Source: Parietaria judaica (lineage: Eukaryota > Streptophyta > Magnoliopsida > Rosales > Urticaceae). From it: a stretch of 64,000 nt of DNA. Location of the stretch: the NCBI GenBank assembly GCA_954871525.1, contig OX940863.1:22394001-22458000 (forward strand), in the 5' to 3' direction. The translations under genes were made by a program, and so were the position numbers. Under the pieces are notes generated by a model. The model searched no databases, was not told where the DNA came from, and saw nothing but the letters and a program-made list of their open reading frames with translations. Positions within the stretch are counted from its first letter, which is position 1. Each line of letters opens with the position of its first letter. Below, one piece after another: positions 45,487 through 57,837 of the stretch.

Positions 45487-46634
45487 TTACTAATTGATTA
45501 TATTAGTTCAACTTTCTTCGGTGGATTAATTGAATAAAATCGTTCTAATGATCTTTTACTAAATTCACAGCAGATTTTTGACGTCATTGATTGATTGTCA
45601 AATTAATATGGTAGAGCTGTAAACCATTTAACTGCTTAAATAAGAAAAAATATATATCATTGGTCCCGAAGTGACATCACAATGAGTTAATCAATAGAGA
45701 TCAATCTTTGGTTGTTAAATTTGTTGGGTTTTAACTAATTATTAATTAAGCAAATTGAGATTAGAAGTAATGAATCCGACAAACCACAATAAAGTCTAAG
45801 TACTAGGGTAGGAAATTTTATCTTTGTAGCCGTGAAATAAGGTACATGATTTAATATTTATTATATCTAATATATATTACATATATTAAATTAATATCTA
45901 TTATCAAGTTATCAATCAACCATATTATTGGCTTTAAATAATTTAATAGTGGAACAAATCCCATTTGTTTTCCATCATTAGATTCTTGCGGGGTCTTTAA
46001 AAAGCGACCACTTAACCAATAATTTTACTTGTTTTAATAATTAGTGGGAACTGTCATGTAATATAAAGGTGACAAAATTATAACATGGTCGATGGGAAAA
46101 TAGTACTATATCGTTATCAATTATCATATGAGCAAGCAAAATATTTTTTCTTTAAACCCATTTAAGGGAATTTATAGTGACCCAACACAACACTAATAAT
46201 AATTAGACTGATATAGCTTTACTTGGATTAGCTAGTTGGCAAGCATTTTGGTAATGGATATAACAACTTTTTTATAAGGTATGAAAAATAAATTGGACAT
46301 AATGATGCTTAAATAGTGTTTCTCAAAAAGAAAGAAAGAAAGAAAGAAAAGCTTGAATAGTGGACAAAAGAAAATGCCTAAATGAAAAATAAATTGGACA
46401 TAAAAATGCCTAAATGAAAGGACCAACTTTCAATATAATTTGTGTAACTTTACAATACAAACCATTGTCCATACTCCATATATACCATAATTGTACAATC
46501 GATAACTTCTTTTTTTTTAATAACTATTATAACCTCACTTCTTCAAGCCAACACTCGTATTCTTTTCAGAGTTGGAATTTTTGCATGAATATTATAGAAA
46601 GAAAGAAAAATATTAGGAAAGAAAAAAAAAACCT
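45487..46634. other. Non-coding stretch 3' of the 2OG-oxygenase-like gene
   Basis: AT-rich, with (GAAA)n near 46329-46348. No coding signal; the last few hundred bases may hold the 3' untranslated region of the minus-strand gene. Confidence 0.5.
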
Positions 46635-49123
46635 TTAGAATGAAGTAAGAAATTGGTAGAATTTGTACAAGAGAGCCAATATTATTGCAAATATTATCTG
46701 ATCGAAGATGGAGATTGCAGCTTTGCGATTTATGGGTAAATACGCAGAAGAAAGCTTCAATTCTACGGCGAAAGAATGATCTCGGGTTGCGCGAATGTCG
46801 GGCGATGGCACAAATATCAGTTTCCCAGAAACGCATTTAAATTCTTGACCACTCCATTCCTACATTCACCGTAACGAGGACGTAAATATGACATTTAGTT
46901 TTTCTCCATTCTTAAGAGAATGATGAATATTTACCTGAATTTGTTTCCCAATGGTGACAATTAGCGTCTCCGAATCTGCATCAAACGAGAAGTGATCTTC
47001 CTCGGATTGAACGTAAATTTGGCAGCGCTCGAAGAAAACGTGCAAGATTAAGCACATTTGATCACCCGTTTCGTCTTCGATCTCTTCGTTTAGGGGTAAT
47101 TGGTTTTTCTCAATGGAATTCTTGTGATTGAATCTGTATAAGCTGAGAAGAGCCTCTTTGTCTCTTGACATTGCTACTTTATGATCAATGCATTGCTTAC
47201 GAGCATTTTCGAGCAAAATTTCGCCAAGTTTTTCTCCAATTGCCTCTAATTTACTCGCTATGCTCTTCATGTTTTCACTGCAAATGTAGGGTCATGTCAA
47301 CAGTGTATATATATGTGTGTGTGTGTGAATTATATAGCTCAAACTGACATGTATATAAGAAAGTACAATGAAATTGGACCGAAAATTCCATCTTGATAAT
47401 TATCAGTACAAAACAGCATAAGATATAGAAACGACACTTTGAATAAAAACGACAAATTTCAAAGTATATCAACAACATTCCTGAGCCTTTAATTCAATAT
47501 AATTATACACCAAGCACAAAAACGACACATTTTCCAGGTCAAGAAAATTGACATTGACAATATTCAGAGTAAAACAGAACATATAGACGCAACGACACCT
47601 CATTCAAAAATGGCACACTATTGAAAAACGACATTTCACAGCTATCTAATAAAATAAAAACGACATTTCACAGTTACATGCGCAGAACATACAGACGCAA
47701 CGACACCTCATTAAAAAATGACACACTATTGAAAAACGACATTTTACAGTTACCTAATAAAATAAAAACGACATTTCACAGTTACAAGCGTTTGAAGTTA
47801 CCTAATAAATAAATTATTAGTACATATAACAATAATAAATAGCGTAGGACATGCATAAAATACACGATAATAGATAAAATAATTAATGTAGTGTAAGCGA
47901 TTTTTCTACTATCATCGACATTGTAGAACACAACTAAAATTAAGTACAAGACAATGGTTGTGATAAAAAAAAATTTGTGAGAAATTAAAAAACCAGTCTA
48001 TTTACGGAAAATAATCTATACCATCTTGATCCGAACAATTAAACGACAATTATTTGCGCTTAACTAGCCTTCGAGACGAAACTTAATTGTCTTCACAACC
48101 GCCAAGGCAGTGAATCAACCGACGTTTATGCGGAAGCGACATGTTTTTATGAAAACGACTTAAAATGTGAACCGACGATTCTATGAAATATAATCAAATT
48201 GGAAACAATATTATCTATTAAACGACATTTTTCACAACACGCAAAAATTGGAAATGACACCTGGTGCAAACGACATATTTCAGAAAACGACATAATATTA
48301 AGAAAACAAAAACGACAGCACGTCTGAACATTCAGCTTAGTTTCTAAAAGAGACCCTTTTTGAACGTGGATTTTCTGAATAATTTAACATTTCTCGTATC
48401 TTTGTAAAAAAAAAAAAAATCAGCTCAAAATACCAACGATGTAACTAGCTAAGAAGTTCATAACCGACACGTTAACAGGTAAAATACCCAATTTATAACG
48501 ATATATAACTGTACGACAGTTTAAATGATAAAAACGACAACAAGTTAATGAGTGAATATAGTATATTAATGTTTCAAATCTGTTGTGAAACCATGGTTAG
48601 ATTCATTAATAATGTAATGGAAACAACTAATATAGTATTTTTACCTCTGGCTCCGATATATCCGGTCTCGAAGCCCCGAGTCCGATCGGCCAAGCTCCGA
48701 ACGTTCATTCGGAGATCCGATCGATAACCGCAATTTCTCTCCTAAACCCTCATGAACTCCACTCCAATATCTCTCCCCCTGATCGACGCACTCTCCGACC
48801 AATCCGCCCATCTCCGCCGCTGAAAACCCGTGCCCTATTACCCGGAACACTCCAAAGTCCCGCAATGAACCAAGCACCCGCTCCAACAGCCCGTAATCCT
48901 CGCCTGACAGCAGCAATTGGAGATCAGCCGTGGCCGGAGCGTGGTGATCATGACGTTCTGGGGAGGAGGCACTTGGCATCGAGAGCGCGGGGACGCGCAG
49001 CGAGCGGTCAAGGAAGCGCGTGAACGGCTCGTTCGCCGCCGAGCGAGCACCTTTGCCCGTCTGAACCGGTGAAGGCGGTGGCTCCGGCGGGTCGGGCAGG
49101 ATGACCCTCCTCGATTTGTGCAT
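46635..49123 (-). CDS. 2OG-Fe(II)-oxygenase-like protein, probably non-catalytic
   Basis: Three predicted exons, 49123-48645, 47277-46935 and 46859-46635; 348 codons plus stop, all phases closing. Junctions are AG|GTAAAA, TTTGCAG|T, CAG|GTAAAT and GAATGTAG|GAA. The start MHKSRRVILPDPPEPPPSPV and GKGARSAANEPF matches a conserved plant subfamily. Residues about 66-110 (LLERVLGSLRDFGVFRVIGH) are a DIOX_N-like domain. Exons 2-3 (SKLEAIGEKL, LLSLYRFNHKN, VQSEEDHFSFDADSETLIV, TIGKQIQEWSGQEFKCVSGK) match the truncated double-stranded beta helix of that subfamily. I see no HxD...H iron triad and no RxS motif, so catalysis is doubtful; homologues as I remember them also lack them. Intron 1 is 1367 bp and carries a recurrent GTCGTTTT motif. 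A TA-rich tract at 49200-49215 lies just upstream. Intact, function unknown. Confidence 0.78.
47278..48644 (-). other. Intron 1 of the 2OG-like gene, rich in a GTCGTTT motif
   Basis: The plus strand carries ACGAC about 16 times between 47430 and 48545, usually as AAAACGACA (GTCGTTTT on the gene's strand), with near-variants ATGACAC and GGCACAC. Part of this is a 109 bp tandem duplication (GACGCAACGACACC at 47586 and 47695), but the motif also recurs outside it at uneven spacing. In such AT-rich DNA one copy or fewer would be expected by chance. Confidence 0.7.
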
Positions 49124-49937
49124 GCTGAAAGCTGTAATTTTTTTTTTTGTAATGGTTGGCTAGAGGTTTATCAAAAAAAGATATAGATATACACATACAT
49201 ATATATATATATATACACACACATATATAATGTATGGACCCGGTGACCCCTTGGGTGGTGGGTGTGGCGGGGCATAGGTGCGAAGTGTGAACATTGATCG
49301 CTGCACGTTGATACGTAATGACTACGTAAAAATCATGCTCATTGCTTACCATTACCAACATTATTCTTATTTATTAATTTATTAGTAGATTTATTGTGAC
49401 TTAATGCTTCCACATCTATTATATGATGATCGAGTACCTGTATTTTTTAATACATTTTTCTTATATTAATTTTTTGAAAAGTTCCAAATTATAAGTTGAA
49501 CATACATACACATATTTATATTTTGCTAGAATTTGTGATTTAAATTTGAATATTTTATGGACTAGTAGAAGGAGAGCGATCGGACAAAGATTTTCGTCGT
49601 AATTCTATTTCGTTTTTTTTTTCTTCCGGAGATTTTATTCTCAAATTAGATTTTCACCAAAAAAAAAATTGTGTTTGAAAATATCTTTTTTTTTTTTTTT
49701 TTTTTTTTTTGCTTAAGGTGTTTGATTATTTATAATATAACATTTTGTTGTTGATATAATTCATGCAACTCTCTAATTATCTAAATAAATTTTAGCCTCT
49801 TGTATAGCACATATATATATACCAGTAAAATGATGGTAATTACATGTTAGCATAGTAAAACATTCTTGTTTTGCACTATTGTAATTATACGAATATATAT
49901 GCGTAGTACTTGGTGTGGATACTGTTATATACACGCT

Positions 49938-49952
<15 letters not shown>

Positions 49953-50020
<68 letters not shown>
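49953..50020. repeat. (CA)n/(AT)n compound microsatellite
   Basis: Begins as ACACAC at about 49940 and continues as AT with one AAAT interruption near 49969. Confidence 0.95.
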
Positions 50021-50023
<3 letters not shown>

Positions 50024-51116
50024 TATCAATTCATCATCATTGTTACTTTTAGTATTAGATAAATTCCCACCTCTTGTTATTACTGAATTGACATCTCAAC
50101 TTTTAAAGCATAGTAAGGTTGTCAATGGGGCCAAAAGTGGACATGTCATGTTTAATTTATTTATTTTTCATTCAAGAAGTTTCAATATCTCAGTCCTCAG
50201 ATGACAATTTCCATGATTCAATCCAAACCTAGTTTTTTTTTATATAATTTTTTATTATTATATATGTCCGAAATGGACCCAATTTATGTCAAAGAGAAGC
50301 AAGAGATTTAATAATTAATATCGATGAAGAGAGTACGATCAATTTAACCCCACACCACACGGAGAGATCTAAAGTCAGTCACTACTCCTTATTCTTTCAA
50401 AGCATAAGGACCCCAAACAAGTATAGAACACCTAATTTTTGCATTTATATATACATATTGGTGGGCTTATAAAACTAATTATTTGAAGCTCCCTTTATGA
50501 ATAATTGGAAATGATGATGTGTGTGTGCCCTTCTCTGGTTGTCCAAAAACCATGACCAATACTTTCCCACGTCTTAGAATATAAAATTATATATATATAT
50601 AATATAAACGATTGTACTTATGTATATACGAGGCTTGGATATATATTTACATTGAAATTGAAGTAATGCAGCTAAATATAGCATGAACAGCCAGACGTGC
50701 AGCTATAGTACATGAAATTCTTATATCTAGTTCATTTCAAAAACATATATGTACATTTTGATCTCGTAGCAAAAATATATAGAGAGATTTTTTTTTTTTT
50801 TTTTTTGAGTTATGAAGCCTAAATCATGTAATTATATATGAAGACTCGAATTAGAGTTATTACGCTGGTGTATCACAAGTATATGAGGTGAATATTCGTG
50901 TCTAAGACTTGAGGCCAACATCTGTAGTATGTACACACAAATACAAAATGTGAGAAAGAGGGTTGTAACTATTAGGAACTTCAGTCGATAATAAGATCAT
51001 TTGCAAGCAGAAAGTAGACGACTTTTCACTGTGAGACCGAACCACAATAGAATCTCAATGTTAACTTTAAGTTTTACATTAATTAGATTATTATTATTTC
51101 TAATTTGGAATTAGGG

Positions 51117-51118
<2 letters not shown>

Positions 51119-51179
<61 letters not shown>
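51119..51179. repeat. (AT)n microsatellite
   Basis: About 30 AT units, the longest pure run in the window. Confidence 0.95.
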
Positions 51180-51183
<4 letters not shown>

Positions 51184-51663
51184 CACCGGTCGCTGGAAAA
51201 GTGGGCCGTGAAAGATACCATCGGAGGAGGTCATCGGTCGGGGTGTGGAGGGTGGGGTGTTCGGCAGTGGAGAAAGGCAACGATCACCATTTTGAGCCGT
51301 ATGTTAAGGATCGCATCTAAAAAGAACATGATGATTTGATAAATTTTATTATTAAATCATGAGTTATTCTTTTTATTGCCAACCAATTCAGATGAACATA
51401 ATTATTCATACACACACAAAAGTATATCCTTTATTATATGAATATATGATTTTACATACACATAGTTGTTTCTCGACAATACCAAGCTTTGTATCTACAT
51501 TATCATCATTATCACTGTGCCACTCCACAAGCTCACCCCATAGCTTATATCATCATTATTCTCACTTTCTTACAGCTTTCAACTTTACCCACAACCTTCA
51601 AACAAAATACACTACTAAGCATTTCTTACATACGTACATGTATCGAGAACCGGGATTAGGGTT

Positions 51664-54600
51664 TCAGAAGGGCTCAGTGAGCTCGTGAAAGCCGATGTTC
51701 TCGACGGCGCCGACCGTGTTGAACATGCGGCGCTTGCTGATCTCCTCCACCAGTGAGCGGTGCAGCAGCTGGCTGCGCACGTCTAGGTGGGACCGTATCT
51801 TGGGAAGCCTCGGCCGCTGCTGATTGAGGACCTGTTGCGAGCGATGACTGGGTTGATTTCTAGGCGCCGATGTCTCTCCAGCACTGGGATGGAATCTTGA
51901 AGCTTGGTGGGGCCCGAAGACAGGATCTCCGTTGCCACCGGCATCGTTGTTTTCGATGTCTGATTCGTTGGCGGAATAGTAGTTCATGTTGGAGTAGTCG
52001 AAGGAGCTCACGGAGCTTGCGTCGTCGTTCATGAACTGATCGTGGTCTGCATGGAGTTGAAAGTGAACTTTTAGTTTTATATGATATTAATTTAGTTAAA
52101 ATATAAAAATGTTGCATAAAAACAAGTCTAAAACTTGCATTCATGAATTTATCCATGAAAAATATAAATTTGGGCATGACAATTCTAAAACTTGTCATAC
52201 ATATTGGGAAGAAAAACAATCTGTCCATTCAAATTTAACCAAATGTACTCGAGGTTGCAAAAGAAATAATCATATAAATTTCCAAAAGTAGCAACTATAT
52301 ATTTATATAATATATTTCGTATGCAATTTAGAGTTGAAAAGAAAAGAGATGTTTTATTTTTTTTCAAATATATTTTTACGCATAATCAAAAAAATCGGCA
52401 GTAACATTTCCTAAAAAAAATTGAGTTCAATGTAGATGTGCGTCTTTCGATTATAACACTTAATCTAAAGATTAAAATTATTAAATATTTCATTGAGATA
52501 ATAATGGTATTTTTTGCCATTCTACTAGTAATTAAGTAGCAACTATAGTATTTACCAATTAGTATGAAAAAGGTGCAATAGTGAAAGTACCTTCAAGCCA
52601 TTTGCGGTCCATGGAATTCATGGGACTCTTTAGAAGAGAATAATTGGAAGAGTTGAGGGCCAAAAGAGAGTTATTAGAGGTTGAGCATGAAGATTCATAG
52701 AAAGGTCCATTGCAAAAATCTCTGTCATCGTCGTCTTCATCGTCGTTGTTTTCTTCATGCTCATAGCTCGTGAAGCTCTTGTGAAGGAGACTTTGATCGT
52801 GCTCAAACGAGGACCAACTTTTCCAATTTGTCACCAAACGAGATATCTGATCGTCGATCATCTCGGCGATCTCGGACGGTTTCCAATATTGACTAATCTT
52901 CAATTCTTTCACCATCTCTTTCGCGACATTAATGGCAGTGTCGTTATCTATGTCGAAGACGAAGAAAACGTTCCTGGCTTCTGTTTCTAGACGATCCACA
53001 TCAAGTTTACCAATGTAAGAACTTCATAGGCACTAATCTAAATTTATAAAAAAAAATTAGAAATGAATTATTGTATGCATAATGCAAGATATTATTTAAA
53101 TTTTTAATCATCATTTAATAATTTTGCGTTGTGATTATTTAAATGGATCTAAAAGAGTTAGACAAGAATAGTAAGCTTGGTATATATGCGTTTTGCATTC
53201 TTCTTTTCTTCCGATATGATTTAATAAATGAGGCGAGTGAGGTATGACACGAAGGCACTGTCACGATGATACAAAGTCGTACATATATAATATACTAAAT
53301 TACAACGAAGATAAGAATGTAGTGTACCTCTGATTTCAGGGATATGAAATTTCAGTATAATTGAATCGTCTTCGGAGTTCATCGTCCCCGTTATAGACAA
53401 GTTCGTAGTCCTCTTCACTGCAACTTTAGATTGTTCGTCCTTGTGTTCGGAACCCTCGAGATTAAGCAATGAATTCTCGTTTTCGTCTTCGCAACCCAAA
53501 AACGGATCAAGCAAGAGCTCTCGAGCCGGCAATCTCTTCGAAACATTTTCCAAACATTGTTCCACAAACCGACGAGCCTCAGGATCTTCAATCCGTTTAA
53601 TTGATTCAGGTAATTTTCCCTGATTTTTTTTTTTTACATTATGATTAATCTATTTGAAAAATACATAGTTAAAAATTAGGATTACAACATTATTTTGTTC
53701 ATTGGTTAATATATGAGAATTGAGAAGTACTCACAGAAGTGACTTTCTTATAAATTTGAGCAGGGTTTGTGCACTCTTTGTAGGGATATTCGGAGGTCAA
53801 CATCTCAAGAACACACATCCCAAACGAATATATGTCAACAAGTTCATCATATTCCTCTTCATATAATTCTGGCGCCATGAACTCTGGTGTACCTGTTTTG
53901 CATAATTAATATTGTTTAATCCCAAAATTAACTAGAAATCTATCCATATAAAAATAAAATAAAAAACCACAAATTAAGAATGTAGATTGAGAGGGTTCAC
54001 ATGAGAAAATTAATTACATCACATGAGAGCCAGGTTTGCGGAGTAGGTTACATAATTTAGCTAAAAAAATATATATGGAAATTGGAATGGACCCAAGTGA
54101 AGGCATCATTAGCCAACTACTATCAGGAAAAATAAATCCTAATTGCCTAAGTGGAAACTAGGCATAGTTTAATCTAAATGATTCTTCGTTACCGATTTCA
54201 AAATACGCGCAATCGAATATTTGAAGAGCAATATAGTCCTATTGATACGAGGACCTTGTTTTATATAGAGGTTAACTTAATTGTTCAGTTTTTAGTCTTC
54301 GGTACAGCGTTTCGGTTTGTCGATATTTTATTTTACCGCCCTCGTTAAATATACCAAAGAATTACCTATAACGCTGTGGGCATGGTGGGAGCCACGAAGC
54401 ATGGCAGCCAATCCGAGGTCACCAATTTTGACTTGTCCGAGGTGACCGTTGACGAAGATGTTGTCGCACTTGATGTCTCGGTGGATGACTGGCGGGTCAA
54501 GCCCATGCAGATACGAAAGCCCATTTAGAATTTGACGGGCCCAATCCTTCACGGCCTGAATATCCACTCTCTGGTACTTTTGCCTGTACCTACAAAATAT

Positions 54601-55054
54601 AATAGACCAAAAAATAAATTAAAATATTTTCCAATTTCTACGAGTTTATATATACAAACTTCTTTCTCATACAAACATTTTTTTTTTAATTTTTTTTAAT
54701 TTTTATTGACTTACTCTCTTAGGGTTCCGGAGGTGAACATTTCGGTGATGAAGTTGAAGTTTCTACGTTTTATATCGATCCAAGAGGCATAGAATTTTAT
54801 GATGGAATCATGGTGGAGGGTCTTGAGAATGTGAACTTCCGAGTAGAGACGTTGAATTTCCTCCGGTGACCGGAAAACGTCGCAGAGCTTGATTTGGTTC
54901 CACGCCACTTCGATTCCTCTTGCCTCATCGAAACCCTTGTAGACCACCTTCATAGCTCCCTTTCCAAGTACTTCCTTGAACTGCTTGGCAAAATATTTTC
55001 ATGAATTAACATTATTAATTGAAATTTAATTAGTTTTGTTTAGCAATTATTAGT

Positions 55055-55099
<45 letters not shown>

Positions 55100-56217
55100 T
55101 ATATGAGAATAAAAATTATCAAAACATTAATATAATCTTGGGACCAGTTGTTACATTACCTATTTAGCTAGTGAGCATATTTGTCTCTTATGATCATTAA
55201 TCAACAACATTTGACTTTATTGATTAAGAATTATATATGCTCTACATGATAAAAACATAATTAATAAAGAATATATCCGAGATCATTGTCACTAATTTTT
55301 AATTCCATATTAATTATGATATGAATTTCACATTTTGTAAAACTTGTATCAAACAAGGAGGAAATTATCTGAATCCAATAAACTCATAAAATTCGAACTA
55401 TACAATAATAATTAAAAAATTAAAGCATGGTTTGCGGAAGATTAATATCTTATTTGCGCCCAAAGTCAAACTAAGAAAAGGCTAGATTTTGATGACATAT
55501 ATAATGCAATATATTAAATTCCTATATACAAATAAAATAGTAAATACAAATTTTCATCTAGTCGTTGACGAAGAAACTTTAAGAAAAGAAAAATTCCAAG
55601 TTACGATTTTTATTAAAACAAAATTATCTAATTTTTATTTCTGCATTATTATTTTGTAGCCCTACAACTTGGTCCACTTTAAACCTAAACCCCACATCTG
55701 TACGACAGTAAGCCATTCCGTAATCCTAAATCCTAATTAAGCAAAATTAATCCCCACTAAGCATTAATTAACAAAAGTTGCAACATTAAAGCCCATATAT
55801 TCTGGAAAAAATAAATAAAGTGAGAGTGAGACTAATCATTATCATGTTCTTTCAGAAAGCAAACAATTGTTATAATGGTATCAAGTAAAACTTAATTAAT
55901 ATGATTTTTATTCTAACATTAATCAGATGTATCCAACAATCATAGTACCCTTCTCATTTCAACCGATTTAATCAATTTTAATTGGACATAATTGTATCGC
56001 ACACAACACTATATATAGATGATCTATAATGATATTTTTTTAAGAGTCGGAAGTCACTCGTCTCGTGATTATGTTCCTAGCTAATAATAATTAGTAGTAA
56101 CGAAATAACCCTTGATTCTTACACATAAACACAAGTTAAATAACCAAAGGTATCAGAAAAATAAAGGAAGGTATTAAGCAAATGGAAATTGCTAAAAGTT
56201 CCTAATAAAAACCAATA

Positions 56218-56248
<31 letters not shown>

Positions 56249-56395
56249 CATAATTAGCTAAGAAAAAACTTTGAAATTGAGAAGGGGAGAGAGAGTTACT
56301 CGTCCATAGCGGCCAGAAGGGTCGGTTTCGGCATATCCGTTTGTCGGATCAGATTTGCCACCATTAACACTCCTTAGCAATCGAGTGTTGCTCAT
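51664..56395 (-). CDS. WNK (with-no-lysine) serine/threonine protein kinase
   Basis: Seven exons: 56395-56300, 54980-54715, 54589-54366, 53892-53735, 53619-53328, 52986-52591, 52046-51664. They total 1815 bases (604 residues) with every intron GT-AG and every phase matching. Residues 38-47 ([10 protein letters not shown]) are the glycine loop with the WNK-type lysine K43; the usual subdomain II lysine is N60 in VAWNQIKL, the WNK hallmark. The catalytic loop is [12 protein letters not shown] (HRD 157-159), DLG is 178-180 and GTPEFMAPE is 196-204. An OSR1_C-like domain ([19 protein letters not shown]) spans the exon 5/6 junction. The C-terminus has [15 protein letters not shown] and [10 protein letters not shown], conserved in plant WNKs. 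WNKs act in ion, flowering and stress signalling (family knowledge). The gene looks intact. Intron 1 is 1319 bp and carries two TA microsatellites. Confidence 0.95.
55059..55094. repeat. (AT)n microsatellite in WNK intron 1
   Basis: About 18 AT units, some 80 bases upstream (in gene sense) of the exon 2 acceptor. Confidence 0.95.
56224..56248. repeat. (AT)n microsatellite in WNK intron 1
   Basis: About 12 AT units, about 50 bases after the exon 1 donor. Confidence 0.9.
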
Positions 56396-57249
56396 TGTTG
56401 ATGATCACAAGATTCACTTCACACTTTTCCTAGTTATAATTATCACTACTTAATTTGTATATAGAATATGTATTGAAACACTAATGTATATGAAAGGGCT
56501 TGAATTAAAACAATAGTACGCTAAAAGATCGGAGGCTTTCCTTCGTGATTTTCATAAGCAAACAGCCCAAAAAGCAACCAAAAAAGTCGCGAGTAAACGC
56601 TCATCAAAATCCATGACAATATTCCAACACTTCGAAAACAAGACTCGTTTTGCTTTGAAACCATTATATATAACAAAGAAAACAAGAGACTAAATGGATA
56701 TTCGAGAAGAAAATATATATTGTTTGTAACAACAAAACCCTAGGCTTATCTGGTAGGGTTTCTTCAAGAGGGTGTGTATTGAACTAGAAATTAAAAATAA
56801 GGGAGATTTGGAACGAGACTGAAGAGCTTGATGACCTAAATTTGAAGAATCTGTGACCACGCTTTGGTAGTACCATTTGTGGTTCTAAGATCAGAACAAA
56901 GATTTTCAAAGATTTTTTTTTTTGTTGAAAAAACTTGGTTTTTGAGAGGGTTTTGGAAGTTTTGAAAAGTTTCAGACAATCTATGGATATGAGAGGAAGA
57001 AGAGAGGCACATGTTATATAAATAAAGAAGCTATTCAGACAATTTGATGAATTGTCTTATGCATATAATATTATATGTGTATATATATATTGAATTTTTT
57101 TTTTTTCTGCTTTCAATGATGTTCTTTTTGTTTATTATTGAGGGGTCACAATTTCGATAGGCCATTTACTAATAGGGATCAGCTTAGGTGTAGTGCATGA
57201 AAGGGTCCAAACTAAAATATAAAAAAATCACTATATATTATGTAATAAA
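56396..57249 (-). promoter_or_regulatory. WNK 5' leader and promoter region
   Basis: On the minus strand CTTTATTTATATAACATG near 57011-57028 holds a good TATA box (TTATATAA-like), which would start transcription near 56985 and give a leader of about 590 bases, long for a plant gene. Short upstream ATGs are present. Copia-2 begins about 220 bases beyond the TATA box, so distal promoter sequence has been displaced by the element. Confidence 0.4.
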
Positions 57250-57807
57250 TGTGAGTTTAAGCCTGACTTGGCTCAACCCCTAGCAAAGATCTCCCTAGCA
57301 GAGAATTCCCCCACCAGAGATGGGTCCGACCAGAGATTTCCCCCAGCAGGAAGGGACCCGACCACGAATGCTCCTACCAGAGATGGCCCTAGCAGAGATG
57401 AGGGAGAGCAGAGATGCCCCCTAGCAGAAGAGGACCCTAGCAGGATTCTCCCGAGCAGAAACGAGAAACGCCAGAAGTCAAGAAGAGCTATTCCAGGAAG
57501 GTGCCAAACTTGAGGAGCAAGTTTGGAGATTCGATTTGGCTTCCTGATTTGATATGATTTGGTTTCCCATTCTGTTAGGAAAACGTGTAAATTGTAAAGA
57601 TTTGATTAAGTTTATTTTAGGAAGTTTAGCTAGGGTTTAGCTTTCTAGTTTTGTCTATAAATACAAGTCTTATGACTTTAGTTTGTAACTTTTTGCGATC
57701 TCTTTGCATTCGACATTAATTTGCAAAAATTCTCCCAACTTTCTTTGTCTTTTGTTTCTTGTTCTTCATTGTTCTTTGGATGCAGATCTTATTATTGGGA
57801 ACCAACA
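57250..57807 (+). repeat. 5' LTR of copia-2
   Basis: 558 bp ending GGGAACCAACA. TATA box GTCTATAAATAC near 57653-57664. U3 is built of imperfect CTAGCAGAGAT / CCAGAGATG repeats. Confidence 0.9.
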
Positions 57808-57837
57808 ATTGGTATCAGAGAGAAGGTGCCAAAGAAG

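Larger units (their letters stand above)
49124..51663. other. Intergenic stretch between two minus-strand genes
   Basis: AT-rich with a poly-T at 49687-49710 and long AT microsatellites at 49953-50020 and 51119-51179. A GC-richer patch at 51180-51310 (GGTCGCTGGAAAAGTGGGCC, then GGTCGGGGTGTGGAGGGTGG) has no recognised identity. The upstream part (49124-49400) should hold the 2OG-like promoter; the last part may hold the WNK 3' untranslated region. Confidence 0.5.

Noticed and set aside
51180..51310. GC-richer patch that could be an exon
   Set aside because: No domain, no splice context, and the open frames exist mainly because the adjacent (AT)n run lacks stops.
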